NCBI GenBank assembly: GCA_963928055.1
Contig: CAWVDN010000003.1
Location: 281,406 to 345,405, forward strand
Origin: Scatomonas sp963928055
GTDB taxonomy: Bacteria > Bacillota > Clostridia > Lachnospirales > Lachnospiraceae
Length of the DNA: 64,000 nucleotides
Reading direction: 5' to 3'
The position numbers were made by a program, and so were the translations under genes. Under the pieces are notes generated by a model. It ran no database searches. It worked only from the letters and a program-made list of their open reading frames with translations, and had not been told where the DNA came from. Of this stretch, positions 59,766 to 64,000 are shown piece after piece (position 1 is the stretch's first letter; every line of letters begins with the position of its first letter).

Positions 59766-60692
59766 ATGACGAAAGAACAGTTTTGGAGAATTATTGAGGA
59801 TGTAAATGCGGTATCCCAAAATCATGACCAAGAGACGGTTTGGACAAGGATAGTAGAGAATCTATCTCATTACCCTTTAGAGGACATTATGGATTGGCAC
59901 CTGATTTACCACGAGTACAAAGATGCGGCATACCGGGATGAAATGTTTGCGGTCAGTACAGCGTTGGGATCGGATTATGCCGATGAGGGCCTGAACAATT
60001 TTCGGGCATGGTTAATTTCTTGCGGGAAAGAAGTATTTATGAACGCTCTTCGAGAACCCGTTACTTTGGTGGATTCCCCAAAAAAGGATGGGTGCTTCAA
60101 TTACGGAAAATATGACTATGCGGCCTTCTATGCATATAACGCAAAGATGTTCCGAATAGACCCAGACAGTACACAGGATCTGATATACGCACTGGAGGAC
60201 TATACGCTGGACAGAGAAACCATAGAGGACATTCATGAAGAACTGCCAAAGCAGCAGGGCTTCGGTCAAAACGGGGTCGGTGCTTCCTTTGCTAACTATT
60301 ACTCCCCAAATTGCGGTAAAAACAATGCGCCGCAATCAGATGCCATCCAGGCATTGATGGACAGTGGAGAGGTTGTACATGCCTATGTCTACAGCAACGG
60401 AGGAAGAGAAGAATTCCTGTTCCATAACACTCCGGAAAACATTGCATCCTTTATTGGAAGCCGACCGTTTGTGGATCAAATGATTTTGACCACTCCGATG
60501 GACGAGCTGATTATGAATACCATGGGAAACTTTATCGACCAGTGTCCAGATAAGGAGTTGCTGGAGCAGGTCAAGGAGACCCTCATCCCCATCCAGCTTG
60601 GTGAAGCAGAACCGCAGCCTATCTTTAGTCCCAGTGTGGAGGAGGTCAACGAATATTATGAGCAACAGGAAAATCTGGATCTGGGCATGTAA
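59766..60692 (+). CDS. DUF4240 domain protein of an integrative element
   Basis: A 308-aa soluble protein. The N-terminal 130 residues (MTKEQFWRIIEDVNAVSQNH, LSHYPLEDIMDWHLIYHEYK, DEGLNNFRAWLISCGKEVFM) match DUF4240. The remaining part is acidic and unassigned (NAPQSDAIQALMDSGEVVHA). Start ATG at 59766 after GGGAGG. First of a co-directional element gene set, ending at a terminator. Confidence 0.75.
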   Translation: MTKEQFWRIIEDVNAVSQNHDQETVWTRIVENLSHYPLEDIMDWHLIYHEYKDAAYRDEMFAVSTALGSDYADEGLNNFRAWLISCGKEVFMNALREPVTLVDSPKKDGCFNYGKYDYAAFYAYNAKMFRIDPDSTQDLIYALEDYTLDRETIEDIHEELPKQQGFGQNGVGASFANYYSPNCGKNNAPQSDAIQALMDSGEVVHAYVYSNGGREEFLFHNTPENIASFIGSRPFVDQMILTTPMDELIMNTMGNFIDQCPDKELLEQVKETLIPIQLGEAEPQPIFSPSVEEVNEYYEQQENLDLGM

Positions 60693-60718
60693 TTGATACA
60701 ACATGAAATCCACAGGAG

Positions 60719-60747
60719 AGAATGCTGGTGACGGCATTCTTTTTTTC
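60719..60747 (+). terminator. Rho-independent terminator
   Basis: AGAATGC / GCATTCT with an 8-base loop, followed by seven T residues. Confidence 0.8.
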
Positions 60748-60779
60748 TGCCCTAATACAGAAAGAAGAAGGCGATCGGG

Positions 60780-61517
60780 TTGAGAAAACAGACGGATTTA
60801 GCTGCGATGAAACAGCTGGCAAGGGTATTTTTAATGATGGATCCGGAACCGACATCATTCTCACCGGTGATAATAAAGCATCCGTTTACGGATTCAGGAA
60901 TAGTAACGGTAAGAAGTGGTAACGAATATAGAGCAGCCGATATCACAGCAGATGAAGCGGTGAGGAGCCAATGGAGAGAGCAAATGGCGTCGTTAATTGA
61001 GAATGCTGAGACGCCGAGGCACATCTATATGATGCTGACCAAATCCTATCGGTTTGCCTTTTTGAAGTATGCAATGCCATATTTTTCGCAAAAGGATTTT
61101 TCCGAATATCTGGCCAACGCATGGGTCATGTGCGAAAGCCCCAACAATGATCCTAACTTTACGCAAAAGCAGATGTTGGGCCTGTTCAAAAAAGCGGATC
61201 CCCAGGTGCTCATGGATGAGGACGAATACAAGCAGTTTCAGGCATTGGAGGATACCCTCGTTGTCTATCGCGGCGTAACATCATATAACGCCAACAGGGT
61301 GAAAGCTCTGTCCTGGACATTGGACAGAGAAAAGGCGGAATGGTTTGCGCACCGCTTTGATGAGGATGGCGCCGTATATGAAGCGAAGATTGATAAGGCG
61401 CATGTCTATGCCTTTTTCAGCAGCCGAAACGAGTCAGAGGTAATCGTCGATCCTGCTTTTCTGAATGAGCTTGCAGAAGTCCAGACAGAGGATGAGGGCC
61501 TCTCCATGACCATGTAG
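60780..61517 (+). CDS. Putative ADP-ribosyltransferase-like protein
   Basis: A 245-aa protein using a TTG start (60780). Residues about 150-228 show the order of ADP-ribosyltransferase landmarks: LVVYRGVTS (Arg164), LSWTLD (Ser178-Trp-Thr180), EWFAHRF (about 187-193) and RNESEVIV (Glu218-Ser-Glu220, an ExE pair). These fit the R-S-E class. The N-terminal 150 residues are helical and of unknown fold. No secretion signal, so a cytoplasmic target such as a host or phage protein is plausible; that is inference. It lies between the DUF4240 and a conserved element gene. Confidence 0.55.
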   Translation: MRKQTDLAAMKQLARVFLMMDPEPTSFSPVIIKHPFTDSGIVTVRSGNEYRAADITADEAVRSQWREQMASLIENAETPRHIYMMLTKSYRFAFLKYAMPYFSQKDFSEYLANAWVMCESPNNDPNFTQKQMLGLFKKADPQVLMDEDEYKQFQALEDTLVVYRGVTSYNANRVKALSWTLDREKAEWFAHRFDEDGAVYEAKIDKAHVYAFFSSRNESEVIVDPAFLNELAEVQTEDEGLSMTM

Positions 61518-61528
61518 GAGAAAAGCAG

Positions 61529-62095
61529 ATGAAAGAAATATATAAGGTACAAACACCAAAGCGGATCGTGTTCGGCGATCCGCTGTATTTTGAAGAATTC
61601 AGCGGAGCCAGACTGGAGCAGCTCGTCGTGGATGTCCAGCCGCCTGAAGCGTTTGGCGCAAGAGTCGTACTCAGGGAGTTTTCCGCAGCGGAGGCGCCGG
61701 ATACGTTGATCCGGACCATGGAGGTCTACCTGGCTCCAGAGGAGGACATGGACATATATCTGCGGGGGATGAAATATGAGCTTCAGGAGTGCATCGAAAA
61801 GGAAATCGGTGTGGATACCGCCAGATACTATCTTCAGGTGGATGATAGAGAGGATATCCTGCACACGGGGGGAGATGGCTACTGGGGCAGTTACGAAGAG
61901 CTGTCCCGGAATACAAGGGATGGGAGAATGGTAGAAGCCGCCATCCTCACCGTCATCTGGCCGGAATACGAATCCATGGAGAGCATGCGGCAGCATGCTT
62001 TTTTCTTTTTCCGGGATATGCAGCTTCTGTCGGAAGAGATGGAAGAAGCGGACAACGAACCACAAATATACGGCGAGGAGGGGATCGGGATATGA
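61529..62095 (+). CDS. Hypothetical integrative-element protein
   Basis: A 188-aa acidic protein (IYKVQTPKRIVFGDPLYFEE, FGARVVLREFSAAEAP, then VDTARYYLQVDDREDIL). The beginning resembles DUF4241-type proteins, which also have a GDPLY-like core, but I cannot confirm it. It starts 11 bp after the ADP-ribosyltransferase-like gene and overlaps the next by 4 bp. Confidence 0.6.
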   Translation: MKEIYKVQTPKRIVFGDPLYFEEFSGARLEQLVVDVQPPEAFGARVVLREFSAAEAPDTLIRTMEVYLAPEEDMDIYLRGMKYELQECIEKEIGVDTARYYLQVDDREDILHTGGDGYWGSYEELSRNTRDGRMVEAAILTVIWPEYESMESMRQHAFFFFRDMQLLSEEMEEADNEPQIYGEEGIGI

Positions 62096-62748
62096 CGCTC
62101 TATCAGCAAGAAATGCTGCGAAAGCTGGGCCGGCTGGATTGTGCCGGGCGGTATGATGAGGAAAAGGGATTGCTGGTCATTTCGTCGGGCGGGACAGGCT
62201 TGTGCTGTCAGGACAAGAAAGGCTATCTCAGCTGGGAATCGGAGAAAATCCGCACAGAGGAGGAAAAAGCGGTTCTTTCTCAAATCGGCGAGCAGGCAAA
62301 GCTAATCCGTGCGTATGTGGGACAATACGAAAATTCACCGTCCATGGGGATTCCCGAGGTTGAGGGATACCGAAGAATGGCAGAATGCGGCGATACGGTC
62401 ATGGCCGGCATGTACAGCGAACAGCACGGGTTCATGTTTACTACATGGACGCAGAACGGGGATCGCAGCAGGGTTACCAACGGGGACTACTCCCCCAATT
62501 ATGAGTATGTCAAGGAGGCCTTCGCCATAAGGGCGGGGCTGGTGGACAGATGCCGGCTGTTTACTCCGGAAGAAGCCGCCAGCCTGTATCGCTGTGTTGA
62601 TTTTACCAGAAACAACTGTATGACACTCACATGGGAGCAGGAACAGGAGTTAAATGCACTGACGGAAAAACTGCAGTTTGGATACCCGCAGCTGGAAGAA
62701 GCGCCGCCATCCTTCGAGCAGGGGGATAACCTACAACTAAATATGTAA
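62092..62748 (+). CDS. Hypothetical integrative-element protein
   Basis: A 218-aa soluble protein. Notable: LGRLDCAGRYDEEKGLLVIS near the start and a HGFMFTTWTQNGDRSRVTNG segment at about 113-132. No family recognised. It is coupled to the preceding gene by ATGA and ends just before a strong terminator. Confidence 0.6.
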   Translation: MTLYQQEMLRKLGRLDCAGRYDEEKGLLVISSGGTGLCCQDKKGYLSWESEKIRTEEEKAVLSQIGEQAKLIRAYVGQYENSPSMGIPEVEGYRRMAECGDTVMAGMYSEQHGFMFTTWTQNGDRSRVTNGDYSPNYEYVKEAFAIRAGLVDRCRLFTPEEAASLYRCVDFTRNNCMTLTWEQEQELNALTEKLQFGYPQLEEAPPSFEQGDNLQLNM

Positions 62749-62766
62749 TATGTAACCAACGAGATA

Positions 62767-62807
62767 GGCCCAGGCTTTTGATAGTAAAACAAAAGCCTGG
62801 GCCTTTT
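62767..62807 (+). terminator. Strong rho-independent terminator
   Basis: Perfect 14-bp stem GGCCCAGGCTTTTG / CAAAAGCCTGGGCC, loop ATAGTAAAA, then TTTT. Confidence 0.85.
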
Positions 62808-62832
62808 CCGTTTTCAGGAAAGGAGCCAGGCC

Positions 62833-63426
62833 ATGTATTTTATGGATGACGAACGTTTACGGGAGTATGAGCGGTTTATGCAGCATACGCCCCATTACAG
62901 GCCAAGGGGCTGCGGCGTCATCGGCATTCGGATTATGGATACAAAGCCACCGCCGGCACCCTATGAAGAAAGAATGGGACAAATGGCTGCTCATATTCCA
63001 TTCCAATCCTTTCGGATGCGGCTGAACCAATACCTAAAGGAAAGCGAGGGAAACCCTATGATATTCAAAGATGGGCGGCATCAGGCGGCCTTTTGGACGG
63101 CGATTGAAAGGGTGGGACAAAGGGATTATGGACTGCTGTCCGCACTTTACCTGCTGACAGCGGATCCGCGGTTGAGGCGCATAGTCGAGAAAAGGCATCC
63201 AGGAGGGACGCTTCTCTTTGAGCCATTCTGCGTTCCAGGCTGTACGGAGAGCGCATATACCTTGTACTGTGCGGCGAAGGATCTGTACCTTGGCACCAAA
63301 CACCTGACCATTGACGACCTGGGCGATGCGAAGCTGATCCCAACGGAGCTGTTTAGGCTCATCTGCAATGCCATGGCCGTCCGCAGATACGGCCTCCGGG
63401 CACTGGAAATCGGGAAGGAGGAATAG
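62833..63426 (+). CDS. Hypothetical integrative-element protein (DUF6075-like)
   Basis: A 197-aa protein. The second half (MIFKDGRHQAAFWTAIERVG, DYGLLSALYLLTADPRLRRI, TLYCAAKDLYLGTKHLTIDD) resembles DUF6075 proteins of Clostridia elements; this is from memory. The ATG at 62833 follows AAAGGAGCC. Ends 1 bp before the next gene. Confidence 0.55.
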   Translation: MYFMDDERLREYERFMQHTPHYRPRGCGVIGIRIMDTKPPPAPYEERMGQMAAHIPFQSFRMRLNQYLKESEGNPMIFKDGRHQAAFWTAIERVGQRDYGLLSALYLLTADPRLRRIVEKRHPGGTLLFEPFCVPGCTESAYTLYCAAKDLYLGTKHLTIDDLGDAKLIPTELFRLICNAMAVRRYGLRALEIGKEE

Positions 63427-63427
63427 C

Positions 63428-63781
63428 ATGAACACAAGAATCTGCTATCTGTACCGGGATTCAGATAATTATAAGGTCCACAACATGTGTGTCATCCATG
63501 GGGAGCTGACCGACAGCCAGATCGATCAGATCCTGGAGTGCTGCGATATGGGGGAATACTTTATCCCCAGCCAGGTGGGATTGCCGGAGCGCAAATTCGA
63601 TGAATTTGATTCGGAAAGGGATCACTGTTGGTTTGAGCTGAACCGGGACGGCTTTGAATCATGCAATCAAGAGGCGGATACATTCCTTACGGCGGAGCAG
63701 CTAACGGCAAACTTCCAGGCATGCAAGAACAACTGGCGGGATGATTTGGCACCCAATGGGATGGAAGGCCCCACATTATGA
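63428..63781 (+). CDS. Hypothetical integrative-element protein
   Basis: A 117-aa acidic protein: MNTRICYLYRDSDNYKVHNM, then LTDSQIDQILECCDMGEYFI and LPERKFDEFDSERDHCWFEL, ending with LAPNGMEGPTL. It resembles short element proteins that read like regulators or anti-defence factors, but none is recognised. The ATG at 63428 is preceded by GGAAGGAGGAATAGC. Confidence 0.6.
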   Translation: MNTRICYLYRDSDNYKVHNMCVIHGELTDSQIDQILECCDMGEYFIPSQVGLPERKFDEFDSERDHCWFELNRDGFESCNQEADTFLTAEQLTANFQACKNNWRDDLAPNGMEGPTL

Positions 63782-63806
63782 ATAAAACAGTAGGAGGAAT
63801 GCAAAT

Positions 63807-64000
63807 ATGGCGAGAATACGGTCTTTTAACCTGGATCGATGGAGCGAACCGGATGAGCAGCGCCGGGTCCGGCATATTGGCATGGCGGATGCCAGGGAGA
63901 CATTTGAAAAGCTGAAGAAGCATCTGGAGGCCACCGGCCTGCTGCCGGATGAGTATTTCCTGTTTGACGGAGAGTACGAAACCCAGCTTAAGGGAGAACT
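63807..64000 (+). CDS. Hypothetical protein, 3'-truncated by the window edge
   Basis: Starts at the ATG at 63807 after TAGGAGGA: MARIRSFNLDRWSEPDEQRR then HIGMADARETFEKLKKHLEA. Open to the end of the window. No family recognised from the visible 64 residues. Confidence 0.55.
   Translation, partial: MARIRSFNLDRWSEPDEQRRVRHIGMADARETFEKLKKHLEATGLLPDEYFLFDGEYETQLKGE

Noticed and set aside
1..64000. CRISPR array, tRNA or rRNA genes, riboswitch
   Set aside because: No regularly spaced repeats, no CCA-ended cloverleaf and no rRNA segments were seen; no leader matched a riboswitch I can recognise.

Overview
The window is a stretch of a Gram-positive, endospore-forming anaerobe, most likely a high-GC member of the Lachnospiraceae. 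Support comes from the complete spoIIIA operon, a YyaC-type spore protein, the HydE and HydG maturases of [FeFe]-hydrogenase, HprK-based carbon control, split transketolase genes, and several conserved genes typical of that family (DUF5711, DUF5685, a DnaJ-like protein with a polycysteine tail). I cannot name the genus from sequence alone. No rRNA, tRNA or CRISPR array was seen.

Positions 1-30,050 are ordinary chromosome. In order: a 5'-truncated phosphofructokinase; dnaX-ebfC-recR; a LacI regulator; a fructose-6-phosphate aldolase/transaldolase-like gene with split transketolase; yyaC; a membrane protein joining a non-catalytic MPN/JAB-like domain to LysM; a DUF5711 protein; a HAD hydrolase pair; a 198-bp inverted-repeat element; a zinc ribbon/DUF5685/DnaJ-like trio; hydE-hydG; ftsH-uvrC-hprK-glcK; a class A penicillin-binding protein; yigZ; a cyclophilin; and tsaE-tsaB-rimI.

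Positions 30,100-47,380 hold three regulons. The first is a complete phosphate system, pstS-pstCAB-phoU-phoB-phoR, with candidate Pho boxes in front. Its PstS appears circularly permuted. The second is a glucan unit, malQ-lacI-glgP, behind a perfect LacI-type palindrome. The third is spoIIIAA to spoIIIAH, ending in a clear terminator.

Positions 47,380-64,000 are accessory and mosaic, with lower GC, many broken genes and several recombinases. A LysR gene with paired palindromes is followed by a scar made of a conjugative-element protein, a MazF fragment, a tyrosine recombinase N-terminus and a serine recombinase C-terminus. Then come a PadR/DUF2812 pair with a consensus promoter and operator, and a four-gene reverse-strand block of flavodoxin-like and membrane proteins. 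At 55.5-55.84 kb lies a remnant resembling the variable end of a diversity-generating retroelement target. It is followed by a GC-rich hairpin and a second partial copy, cut off by a serine recombinase that lacks its catalytic domain. An intact serine recombinase, a MerR regulator with a 19-bp-spacer promoter and an ABC ATPase that breaks off inside Walker B follow. From about 59,420 to the window end is the accessory module of what is probably an integrative element: structured leader RNA or DNA, then a co-directional gene set that includes a putative ADP-ribosyltransferase fold.

The strongest candidates for something undescribed are the orphan DGR-like remnant, the permuted PstS, the element-borne ADP-ribosyltransferase-like protein and the MPN-LysM membrane protein.
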